Part shown: positions 5,779 through 12,501 of the stretch, piece after piece
How the letters are laid out: every line of letters begins with the position of its first letter
How positions within the stretch are numbered: the first letter of the stretch is position 1
Source of the DNA: Acidimicrobiaceae bacterium
Lineage (GTDB): Bacteria; Actinomycetota; Acidimicrobiia; Acidimicrobiales; RAAP-2
Direction: 5' to 3'
NCBI GenBank assembly: GCA_003164275.1
Contig: PLSY01000113.1
Span: 1 to 12,501, forward strand
Length of the DNA: 12,501 bases
Position numbers and translations under genes: made by a program
Notes under the pieces: generated by a model
What the model was told of the DNA's origin: nothing
The model's database searches: none
What the model saw: only the letters and a program-made list of their open reading frames with translations

Positions 5779-7455
5779 TTACGAGCCACCCGTTGTACCC
5801 ACCGCTCTGCCACCCCTTGTCACCCGACGTTCCGCCAGATGAGCGCGAGCTTCGCGCAGGGAGACCAGCTGATCGATACTCAAGCCACCGCGATCCTGCA
5901 AGACGATGGCGTCCACGACGCCTACAGCATCCATCAGCAACCCGTTGGCGATGAGCTTGCGAAGCGTAGGGGTGAGTGCGGTTAGCTCATCGGCGATGGC
6001 GCGGACGATCTCGGGGCTCGGAAGTGGCAGCTTCACGGCTTCCCCGGGTTCGAGCTTCAGGATTCCCCCGCCATAAGCCCGGCCGACCAACTCCGCTCCC
6101 AGCAGTGTGGCGCTGTTCAGGCTGGCCACGGCCAACGCCGGCGCCAGTTCCCGGTGCTCCTCGTTGAGGTAGAGCCCATGTACGGAGTTGAGGTGGCGCA
6201 CTCTGGCCTCGTTGACCGCCAGCCGAGGGGTATCTGCATTCATGCAGGTGATCAAGAGGTCTGCAACTTGCACCTGGGGAACCTGCCACCACGGGCTCCG
6301 CATCCGGCATTTGTATGCCTCATCGACGCCAGCGCTCTCACCCAGTCGGATGTACGACAACGCGGCCCGCGATGGCTTGGTCAATGGTCGGAACAGCAGC
6401 GTCTGGTTGCCGGCACGCCCAAGGTTTGTCAGCGCTGAGGAAGTGAGCCGAATGCCACGGAGGTGGTGACTTCCCGGCGGAGAGATCCGCACCAGCTCAG
6501 CGGCTTGGAGATCCAGCTCTTTCGCCCGCTGCGGCGTCAGCGCGAAATAGCTATTGTTGCCCGTCACCGATCCGAGGGAGATGCGCCCCCAATCGGCCAA
6601 TGCAACGAATGACGAAGCGCTGGCCAGGTCGTTGAGGAGTTGTGGGCCCTCCAGGCCGGAGAGAAGCGCCCCGGTCCACTTATCGGAATAGGAGGCAGGC
6701 CGGTAGGTAAGGGAATGCGGTGGATGTTCAAGCTCCAAGGCTGACCGAAGCTGTCGAACGGTGAAGTGATCGGTGCCGCCGTCTCCCTCGCACAGCAAGA
6801 GCACTGCCTCGGTCATCACGCCAGGGAATATTTGTTCCTCGAACATGATCAGGTGGACCGAGCTGAACCTCTCGAGGAGGTACCGCCGCACGTCACTGGC
6901 GTAGTTGGCAGCCAGGAGCTCCGCAGGAAGTACGAATGCCAGCCGACCACCGAGCTTGAGGCAGGCCGACGAGTGGACGACAAACGGCGCCCACGAGCTC
7001 GCCAACTTGCTGAGGCGCACTCCCTGACGTAGCGCCGATTCGATTGCCGTGGCTCGGGAAGGTCCAGAGAAGTCGTGGAAGCGGATGTACGGGGGATTGC
7101 CGATTACCGCGTCGAACGTGGGAGTCGGGCTGGATGCCAGGAAGTCTCCGACTTTCACCCTTGCATGGACACCTCTGGCCCGGAGCAGTTGTCTCGCCGT
7201 ATGGGCGCTGGGTTCGTGGATGTCCATGCCGGAGATGTGCATGTCCGATGGTTCCGCGCCCAACTCCGAGAGCCGACGGGCTGCAGCTTCCATGAATACG
7301 GCTTCGCCGCAGGCGGGTTCTAGAACCGCATCACTCGGCAGGCGGACCGCCCAGTTGGTCATGAAGTCGGAGATGGGCTGGGGCGTGAAGAACGCACCTC
7401 TGGCCTTCCTCCTCGCCGCGGTATCGGCCACTTCCACCCCTTGATTTATCCCCAT
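5779..7455 (-). CDS. Type II N6-adenine DNA methyltransferase (gamma class, Eco57I/BsuBI-like)
   Basis: The protein has 558 aa. The N-terminus carries the gamma-class order of motifs: motif X around GAFFTPQPISDFM (20-32), the SAM-binding motif I VLEPACGE (44-51), an acidic motif II region (MDIHEP, 77-82), and the catalytic motif IV NPPY (120-123). The C-terminal half is the target-recognition region, with YGGGILKLEP near residue 466, a feature seen in BsuBI/PstI-type enzymes. It would methylate adenine N6 in the site cut by the downstream endonuclease, protecting host DNA. The ATG at 7455 has a good ribosome binding site, AAGGAAG, 4 nt upstream. The endonuclease follows it on the same strand, so the methyltransferase is made first, the usual safe order. 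Motifs are all intact, so it should be active. Confidence 0.9.
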   Translation of the reverse strand: MGINQGVEVADTAARRKARGAFFTPQPISDFMTNWAVRLPSDAVLEPACGEAVFMEAAARRLSELGAEPSDMHISGMDIHEPSAHTARQLLRARGVHARVKVGDFLASSPTPTFDAVIGNPPYIRFHDFSGPSRATAIESALRQGVRLSKLASSWAPFVVHSSACLKLGGRLAFVLPAELLAANYASDVRRYLLERFSSVHLIMFEEQIFPGVMTEAVLLLCEGDGGTDHFTVRQLRSALELEHPPHSLTYRPASYSDKWTGALLSGLEGPQLLNDLASASSFVALADWGRISLGSVTGNNSYFALTPQRAKELDLQAAELVRISPPGSHHLRGIRLTSSALTNLGRAGNQTLLFRPLTKPSRAALSYIRLGESAGVDEAYKCRMRSPWWQVPQVQVADLLITCMNADTPRLAVNEARVRHLNSVHGLYLNEEHRELAPALAVASLNSATLLGAELVGRAYGGGILKLEPGEAVKLPLPSPEIVRAIADELTALTPTLRKLIANGLLMDAVGVVDAIVLQDRGGLSIDQLVSLREARAHLAERRVTRGGRAVGTTGGS

Positions 7456-7459
7456 CAGA

Positions 7460-7466
7460 CTTCCTT
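7460..7466 (-). promoter_or_regulatory. Ribosome binding site of the methyltransferase gene
   Basis: AAGGAAG on the minus strand lies 4 nt before the ATG at 7455. It is the best Shine-Dalgarno match in the window and contrasts with the leaderless starts of the neighbouring operons. A TAGATT box (7468-7473) just upstream could be a weak -10 element, but it would leave very little leader. Confidence 0.5.
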
Positions 7467-7589
7467 GAATCTACTTGCTCTCGCCAGGTTCACCGGGTGA
7501 CTTGGCCGACCTTGTGTCACGCCGGCCACTCTTGGCAGGGACTTTCTACCCCGAGGGTGCGCGGGGACTGGCCCCAGAGCCGAGGATCC

Positions 7590-7613
7590 ACGCCAGCTAC
7601 CGATGGCTGGCGT
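7590..7613 (-). terminator. Perfect 8-bp hairpin across the stop codon of the nuclease gene
   Basis: ACGCCAGC and GCTGGCGT are perfect inverted arms around an 8-nt loop. The TAG stop (7597-7599) of the upstream nuclease gene is in the arm-loop boundary. A tract-less terminator or a structure that separates expression of the nuclease from the methyltransferase, 141 nt away, is possible. No T-run follows. GGGG/CCCC arms at 7563-7575 could form a second, smaller hairpin. Confidence 0.35.
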
Positions 7614-9153
7614 TGTACCGAGCCTCTCGCAAGCAGTGACGGCAGAGTCGAATATCGGATTCCAGCGTCTGATCTTCCCTGCTGAATGGGATTGACTTGG
7701 CATCGACACGTATCCCAGCTCCGGTATTGCAGATAGGGCTGTTCCGGTGATTTCGAAGTGAGGGGTACATGTCCGCCCGGATGATGTGCCATTTCCTCGT
7801 CTTGTTGACAGGAGGGCGAAACACCCAAGTCGAGGAGACGTCGGGCTTGGGCTGGCGCGGCCATCGAGCGGCGTAGAAGTGCCACGTATAGCCGAGGCAG
7901 CGCCGACAAAGCCGTGGGTCGGCATCGGCGTACTTGCTACCAACCGCTGGGGTGATTGGATCGGCCTTGGAATCGAGGACGCTCTTGCTTCCGCACGCTG
8001 GAGTCCGTCCTGGCTGCCGGAGGTCATCTGGCCTGGGCTGGCCGGGCACTTCCGTGTAGGGCAAATGCCACTTACCGGAGCCGCTGGCTGGAGGACGAAA
8101 CTTCACCTCGCGTTCAACAATCGTCCCATAGGGGACAAAGTTGGCGGGCAATCTGGGCACGCCACTCGCGCCGAGCGGTCGGGCCAATCGCGCAGGCAAC
8201 TCACCCAGCAGGACCCTGAAGTCTGACCGGACCCGTTCGACGCTGATCGGCTTTCCGGCCAATCGCTGGAGAAGGTCCGCCAGCTCCCATGTCACCAGGG
8301 CGCCATACCTGGCGTAGTAGAAGCCGAGCCGGTCGATGCTGTACTCATCGGTGTAGTCGGCCAGTGCGTAGCCGACGATCTGCCAGTACTGCGGCCGGTT
8401 GGGCTTGCCCTTCTTCGTGGTCTTGATGTCTATCAGAGTGTTGCCGAGAATCAGATCTGCATCGGCACCGCCTAACTCGATGCTCCCGGCGAATGTCGGA
8501 TTGAGGACTGTCGGGCTCTGGGAGAGCACCGGATCATCACACTCCAGGTAGATGAGCACCATCGCCATCAGGTCGCCAAGCGAACTCGGACTGCACAGCT
8601 CGAGGACCTGAGCCAGCGTCGCATCGGCACCAAGTCTCATCAGTGGCCACTCTGGCGTCGGGACGGCCCGGAAGTGTTGCTCGTAGAGGGCCAGGGCGTA
8701 GCAATGGCGGCAGAGTTCTGCCTCCTGCTCCGGGGAACGTATAGTCCGGAGGTCGCGGCCATCGCCGAGCAGGATCGCAAGTGCACTTTCCAGCTCCACA
8801 AAGGCCGGAGGCACCGGAGAGTCGCAGCGCAGGTGGCGGGCGGCCATCAGTGCCCCGTGGGATGCAACCAGCCGGCTAACGGGCGTCACCTCGTACAAAT
8901 ACCGGACCCGGTAATCGAAGGCCGTCCCCACTGTTCCCCACGGGTAGCCTTCGGACAGTTCGGGAGTGACCAGGAACGGTCCGCAATCCCAGATGTTCAG
9001 CTTTGTGATGGTGACGCCAGAGTCCCCCAGAGTCTCCCGCTGGTCGTCGCTCTCGAACCAGAGGAGGGTCGGAGTTCTGGTGTTGGGGAAATGATCCGCC
9101 AGAAACTTCCGCACTGGACTCTTGGAGTTAGCGATGTGGCTGGTCAGCGACAT
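7597..9153 (-). CDS. RecB/Cas4-like PD-(D/E)XK nuclease with duplicated Cys/His C-terminal module
   Basis: The protein has 518 aa from the ATG at 9153, which begins MSLTSHIANSKSPVRKFL, a start I recall from a family of uncharacterised actinobacterial nucleases. A TTG at 9177 would add 8 residues. The nuclease core lies at about 228-262: ADADLIL with Asp233, LIDIKTTK with Asp242-x-Lys244, then QIVGY with Gln258 and Tyr262, the Q-x3-Y helix motif of RecB and Cas4 nucleases. The C-terminal 170 residues hold two copies of a module: FRPP, a linker, Lys-Trp-His, a Cys (387 and 475), then CRRC or CRHC (416/419 and 504/507). The distance from first to second Cys is 29 in both, so each copy probably binds zinc and may read DNA. 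It lies between a Vsr-like nuclease gene and the restriction-modification pair. Whether it is part of that system is unknown. Confidence 0.75.
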   Translation of the reverse strand: MSLTSHIANSKSPVRKFLADHFPNTRTPTLLWFESDDQRETLGDSGVTITKLNIWDCGPFLVTPELSEGYPWGTVGTAFDYRVRYLYEVTPVSRLVASHGALMAARHLRCDSPVPPAFVELESALAILLGDGRDLRTIRSPEQEAELCRHCYALALYEQHFRAVPTPEWPLMRLGADATLAQVLELCSPSSLGDLMAMVLIYLECDDPVLSQSPTVLNPTFAGSIELGGADADLILGNTLIDIKTTKKGKPNRPQYWQIVGYALADYTDEYSIDRLGFYYARYGALVTWELADLLQRLAGKPISVERVRSDFRVLLGELPARLARPLGASGVPRLPANFVPYGTIVEREVKFRPPASGSGKWHLPYTEVPGQPRPDDLRQPGRTPACGSKSVLDSKADPITPAVGSKYADADPRLCRRCLGYTWHFYAARWPRQPKPDVSSTWVFRPPVNKTRKWHIIRADMYPSLRNHRNSPICNTGAGIRVDAKSIPFSREDQTLESDIRLCRHCLREARYNASHR

Positions 9154-9158
9154 GCCAA

Positions 9159-9164
9159 AGAGTA
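9159..9164 (-). promoter_or_regulatory. Candidate leaderless -10 box of the nuclease gene
   Basis: TACTCT on the minus strand fits TAnnnT and lies 5 nt before the ATG at 9153. It supports that ATG over the TTG at 9177, which lies upstream of the box. The spacing is one base shorter than at the other leaderless promoters here, so confidence is lower. Confidence 0.3.
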
Positions 9165-9226
9165 GAGCGATCGGCAATCACGAAATGTCGGGCATGACGA
9201 CGTCGCTTTTGCGTTGTCCCATTGAA

Positions 9227-10297
9227 TCAGCGTCGCCGCCATGAACTCGCGCCTTCAGCTGTGCGGCCGGCGCGCACGGCAAGATCGTCATAGAGGGCAG
9301 ACCCTTGCCAACGGCCGACAGCGTGCCACGCCCCAACCCGTGCGCTGGCAGAAGGATCGATTTCAAGGATCTGATCCATGACAGACCGGACCACTGCGAG
9401 TGTCAGCCCTTTCGGGGCAGCGATTGTGTTTCCATTGCCGGTCGAGAGATGGACCGATGCTCGAATGGTCACCCATCCCGACGCTTCAAGCACGCGCTCC
9501 TTCTGGTGATCGACTGCTGAATCGACTCGGTGACCCCCGCCATCCCACTCAACCGCTACTCGTAGCGGCGGGATGATCACATCCGGCGTCACGAAGGGCT
9601 GGTTACCGACTGCGCCCCGGACACGCACGGCGTCATGATCAAAATCAACGGGGAACACCTGGGCAAGCTCGGCTGCCAGCCGGAGTTCCTCCTTGGATCG
9701 CTGCCGAGAACGATCGAGCCGGAAGACGCCACCTACTCTTGCCTTCTGGGAAATGGCACTCTCCCACTTCTTGCATGCCCAACACTGAGCGCAGCTAAAC
9801 CCACGACTGAGTTCGTCGGGTGTGGCGACGAACTCATGACCGGATCTGCAAACGAACAGCCACTGGAGGTGAGGATCGGACGATGCCTCTTCGAGAGGAA
9901 GGGGATTCTTGGTCGAAAAGGTCGCGTCGAAGCGGTCGACCTCGTCGGCCAGCTGCTCGCCGGGACCTCCCCGGCGAGCAGCCCATTCGATTTCGAGGGC
10001 GCAGAGCGGACATGTCTTGCCCCTGTCCGACTGCGCCCGTTGGCGAACGCTCTGCCGCCACCGGTGACTGGGGTTATCGCGGCACTTCCACCAGGCGGAC
10101 ACACCGGATGAAGGGCCGACCGACCACGGCGAACACTTGCCGTTTGCCGTTTCGTCCCACTCGAAAACGAGCTCCGGAGCTCTGTCCGCAAGGGACTGCC
10201 CCTCCTTGGGAGCTCTTACCCCGACGCCGGATGATCCCGCCTCCACTTGTGGCGTGGCCCATCGAGCAAGCCAAGTCTCCGGTGAAATCCGAGCCAT
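9227..10297 (-). CDS. Zinc-ribbon protein with C-terminal Vsr/DUF559-like nuclease domain
   Basis: The protein has 356 aa. Residues 40-100 match a probable zinc-ribbon domain of the DUF4379 type: ELVFEWD, then AWWKC with Cys72, a His at 78, and CPLC at 96-99. A second ribbon follows at about 146-175, with LFVCRSGHEF (Cys150, His154) and CAQCWAC. Residues 202-282 resemble a Vsr/DUF559-like PD-(D/E)XK nuclease: a leading acidic helix (KEELRLAAEL), PDVIIP with Asp239, VAVEWDGGGHR with Glu250 and Asp252, a KE-containing helix, and GWVTIRAS. Such small nucleases nick or cut DNA; the ribbons probably bind DNA. The true Vsr repair enzyme is about 130-160 aa and pairs with Dcm cytosine methylases. 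This one is longer and no cytosine methylase is present, so a defence role is more likely. The ATG at 10297 is set by a leaderless promoter. The last 20 residues form a basic tail. Confidence 0.75.
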   Translation of the reverse strand: MARISPETWLARWATPQVEAGSSGVGVRAPKEGQSLADRAPELVFEWDETANGKCSPWSVGPSSGVSAWWKCRDNPSHRWRQSVRQRAQSDRGKTCPLCALEIEWAARRGGPGEQLADEVDRFDATFSTKNPLPLEEASSDPHLQWLFVCRSGHEFVATPDELSRGFSCAQCWACKKWESAISQKARVGGVFRLDRSRQRSKEELRLAAELAQVFPVDFDHDAVRVRGAVGNQPFVTPDVIIPPLRVAVEWDGGGHRVDSAVDHQKERVLEASGWVTIRASVHLSTGNGNTIAAPKGLTLAVVRSVMDQILEIDPSASARVGAWHAVGRWQGSALYDDLAVRAGRTAEGASSWRRR

Positions 10298-10303
10298 AGC
10301 AGC

Positions 10304-10309
10304 ACCCTA
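10304..10309 (-). promoter_or_regulatory. -10 box of the zinc-ribbon nuclease gene (leaderless)
   Basis: TAGGGT on the minus strand, then exactly 6 nt (GCTGCT), then the ATG at 10297. No ribosome binding site is present, as expected for a leaderless mRNA. It forms a divergent pair with the promoter at 10391-10396. Confidence 0.5.
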
Positions 10310-10390
10310 CAGATGGGGTGTGTCACCACACGCCAGCCCGCCCTCAATGAGGCACTAACGGGGGCCAGGCCGACCGTCGCACCGTCCCCC

Positions 10391-10396
10391 TACGAT
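10391..10396 (+). promoter_or_regulatory. -10 box of the ATPase gene (leaderless)
   Basis: TACGAT, then exactly 6 nt (TCCGGG), then the ATG at 10403. This rejects the earlier in-frame ATG at 10313, which would add 30 residues unlike the family. Divergent from the zinc-ribbon nuclease promoter, with about 80 bp between the two -10 boxes, so one regulator could act on both. Confidence 0.55.
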
Positions 10397-10402
10397 TCCG
10401 GG

Positions 10403-12496
10403 ATGGCATCAGTTCTTGAGCAGGTTCTCGAGTGGTCCTCGACTCGGCCAATGTGGCAACGCGACGCACTGAGGCGGCTCGTTGTCGGCGAGGTGATCGA
10501 CGACGCGGCGGTCAATATCTATGCCGGTGCACTGGAAACTGGCGACGAATCGTCGCTCGATCCGCTCGCGGCGAGCCATCTGGGCACCAATGGGGAATCC
10601 GATCCGAAGGTGACGATCACGGCCATCAGCTCTTCTCAGAACGTAAACAGGCTCGCGCAGGACGACCCGCTGACGTTCGCTGAGACGGGGCTGACGATCG
10701 TGTATGGCGATAATGGGAGTGGAAAGTCGGGCTACGCGCGCATCCTGAAATCGGTGACCAGGACTCGTGCAGTTGCGAACGTTCGAAATGACATTTTCGG
10801 CGAAGGCAACCCGACGCCTACGGCTCACATCGAATTCAGCTGCGGTGACACGGACTTCTCGTTCCAGTGGGAATCGGGACAGACAGGTCCGGACGAGATT
10901 GTGCGGGCAAGTTTCTTCGATCGGGACTGTGCGGATACCTACCTCTCCAAAAACACCGATGTTGCCTACAGTCCGGCCGGCCTGGACGTGTTTGATGCCC
11001 TTGACTCCGCATGCAACCGGGTGCGCGCCGTTCTCGAAGCGCGGGTCCTGTCCGTGGGCCAGCGCACAGGAGGCCTGCCCGACCTTGACGATTCGACAGC
11101 GGCAGGGGTGGCACTCGCCGCTGTCTCAGCATCCACTTCGGATGCAGTGCTCGACGTGGAGTGCTCGTTCTCCCCCGAGCAAGAGGCTCGGCTGGTGACA
11201 GCTCAGCAAACCATTGCCTCAGTTTCCACGGGAACCGTGTCCGTCGACGCGGACCGCCTCAAGCGCCTCGCCGAGCGAATGGGTCGGGTAAGGACGCAGA
11301 TCGACGGGATTGCCGAGGTGCTGTCCCTGAGTCGCCAGAGTGCGCTCATCGATCTCCGGGATGACGCAGAGACCAAGGCGGCGGCGGCAGAGGCTGCCCG
11401 AATAGCGGCTCTCGGAAGTTCGCCCCTGGATGGCGTAGGTGAAGATAGGTGGAAAGTGCTGTGGGGAGCGGCCAGGGAGTACTCCACGATTGCCTACCCG
11501 GATCGGGATTTTCCGGTCGTTGATGGCGCGGTGTGTGTCCTATGCCAACAGGACATCGGCAGAGAAGCAGCCCAGAGACTGCGCGAGTTCGATGCCTTCG
11601 TTCGTGACAACACCCAGCAAGCGTCCGAAGCTGCCGCGGCCGCGAGGGATGAGGCGATCCGAGCCCTCGGCTCCATCACTATCGGCGACCAGCAGACACT
11701 TGACTGCATCGACGACCTGAGTACGGAGTACCCCGAAGCCGCCACGGGGATAGAGACTTACATCGCAGAGTCTGCCGAGGCGCTCACGGCCATGAAATTG
11801 GTCGCCAGTGACTCGAGTACCGAACCACTCATTTCGTTCCCGGCTGCCCCAACGTCCACATTGGAGACCACAACGTCCGCGCTCGCCTCGAGGGAGACCG
11901 CCCTTCGGCAAGTGTCACTAGGCGACGGAGGCGATGCAGCTCGCGCCGAAGTGGCGGAGCTTCAGGCTCGAAAGGCGCTTGCGAGTGCAAAAGAGGCTGT
12001 CTTCGGAGAACGGGATCGGCTCCATGCACTCGGTGCTCTCACGAGGGCGAAAACGCTGACTTCCACGAACGCAATCTCAGAGAAGGCTGCCACCATCACG
12101 GGAGAGGTCCTGACCGATGTCCTGGTTGACCGGTTCTCCCGAGAGACGGATCGACTTGGGCTGGAGAATGTCCACCTCCGCACAGTCGGTGGTCGACATG
12201 GCGTGCTGCACTACCGGACCGGATTCGTCGGAGCCCAACGCGATGCTCCGCTACCGGAAGTGCTGAGTGAAGGAGAGCAGACCGCACTCGGGCTTGCGGG
12301 ATACTTGGCAGAGCTGTGGACAGACTCGTCGCACTCCGCCGCCGTGTTCGATGACCCGGTGAGTTCGCTGGATCACGAACGGAGAGACAAGGTTGCTGAG
12401 CGCCTTGTTCAGCTGGCAAAGGAGCGCCAGACGATCGTGTTCACCCACGATGTCGCATTCGTCCTCGCTCTGAAGAAGGGCGAATTCAAGCGGTGA
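10403..12496 (+). CDS. RloC/Rad50-like ABC-type ATPase, likely frameshifted near its 3' end
   Basis: The frame gives 697 aa from the ATG at 10403, which starts MASVLEQVLEWSSTRPMWQRDALRRL, typical of the family N-terminus. Motifs: Walker A GDNGSGKS (102-109), a central region rich in Ala, Glu and Arg consistent with coiled coil, a CVLC zinc-hook-like CxxC at 378-381, the ABC signature LSEGEQ (621-626), Walker B AAVFDDP (646-652) and the His switch FTHD (680-683). SMC-like ATPases of this kind sense DNA ends or phage infection, and RloC uses a second domain to cut tRNA. Here the protein stops 14 residues after FTHD, where relatives as I recall them continue for a substantial C-terminal part. 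Deleting one G from the GGG at 12478-12480 restores the family-like LKKANSSGE and stays open to the window end. A frameshift, natural or from sequencing, is likely. It is the only plus-strand gene. Confidence 0.8.
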   Translation: MASVLEQVLEWSSTRPMWQRDALRRLVVGEVIDDAAVNIYAGALETGDESSLDPLAASHLGTNGESDPKVTITAISSSQNVNRLAQDDPLTFAETGLTIVYGDNGSGKSGYARILKSVTRTRAVANVRNDIFGEGNPTPTAHIEFSCGDTDFSFQWESGQTGPDEIVRASFFDRDCADTYLSKNTDVAYSPAGLDVFDALDSACNRVRAVLEARVLSVGQRTGGLPDLDDSTAAGVALAAVSASTSDAVLDVECSFSPEQEARLVTAQQTIASVSTGTVSVDADRLKRLAERMGRVRTQIDGIAEVLSLSRQSALIDLRDDAETKAAAAEAARIAALGSSPLDGVGEDRWKVLWGAAREYSTIAYPDRDFPVVDGAVCVLCQQDIGREAAQRLREFDAFVRDNTQQASEAAAAARDEAIRALGSITIGDQQTLDCIDDLSTEYPEAATGIETYIAESAEALTAMKLVASDSSTEPLISFPAAPTSTLETTTSALASRETALRQVSLGDGGDAARAEVAELQARKALASAKEAVFGERDRLHALGALTRAKTLTSTNAISEKAATITGEVLTDVLVDRFSRETDRLGLENVHLRTVGGRHGVLHYRTGFVGAQRDAPLPEVLSEGEQTALGLAGYLAELWTDSSHSAAVFDDPVSSLDHERRDKVAERLVQLAKERQTIVFTHDVAFVLALKKGEFKR

Positions 12497-12501
12497 GTGC
12501 A

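Noticed and set aside
5274..5954. 226-codon plus-strand ORF opposite the restriction endonuclease
   Set aside because: It is the antisense of a gene with clear catalytic motifs, has no recognisable domain and crosses two minus-strand genes.
7455..8027. 190-codon minus-strand ORF overlapping the RecB/Cas4-like nuclease in another frame
   Set aside because: The frame it overlaps carries the paired Cys/His modules. This one has no domain-like pattern and a composition typical of shadow frames.
8674..9165. 163-codon plus-strand ORF opposite the nuclease N-terminus
   Set aside because: Antisense shadow with no start signals and no domain.
12476..12487. AAGGGCGAATTC, identical to the insert junction of common TA cloning vectors, close to the suspected frameshift
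   Set aside because: The bases after it do not continue as vector, and the codons before it are normal for the gene. A 12-bp chance match is the simpler view, although it is worth a glance when checking reads.

Overview
The window is a GC-rich stretch with high G/C at third codon positions. Several genes begin at the first base after a TAnnnT -10 box plus 6 nt, with no ribosome binding site (leaderless transcripts). Together these suggest an actinobacterium. Almost all recognisable genes belong to anti-phage or DNA-cutting families, so this reads as a defence island. No tRNA, rRNA, CRISPR array, transposase or integrase was found.

Layout (minus strand unless stated). At 1-130 is the N-terminus of an HNH endonuclease-like protein running off the window, with a promoter and two inverted repeats at 140-230. 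At 254-780 there is only one weak ORF. A tightly coupled four-gene operon, transcribed 4451 to 780, encodes a PD-(D/E)XK nuclease-like protein, a QatB-like protein with an MGTS N-terminus, a QatC/QueC-like ATP-pyrophosphatase and an unrecognised 202-aa protein. Its junctions overlap by 1, 4 and 4 nt. At 4448-4907 lies a probable lipoprotein-gene remnant plus hairpins. At 4908-7455 is a type II restriction-modification pair, with the endonuclease downstream of a gamma-type N6-adenine methyltransferase. At 7597-9153 is a RecB/Cas4-like nuclease with a duplicated Cys/His C-terminal module. At 9227-10297 is a two-zinc-ribbon protein ending in a Vsr/DUF559-like nuclease domain. A divergent intergenic region of 105 bp separates it from a plus-strand RloC/Rad50-like ATPase (10403-12496), which appears to be truncated or frameshifted at its 3' end.

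The strongest candidate for something undescribed is the four-gene operon. It keeps the qatB-qatC core of the Qat anti-phage system (qatA KAP-type ATPase, qatB, qatC, qatD TatD-like DNase). However, the flanking ATPase and TatD positions are occupied by a PD-(D/E)XK protein and a small unknown protein. The working model is that the QueC-like enzyme acts on its partner QatB, perhaps on the N-terminal glycine, and that the nuclease is the effector. The model is inference from gene content and order and from recalled properties of related QueC-like defence enzymes.
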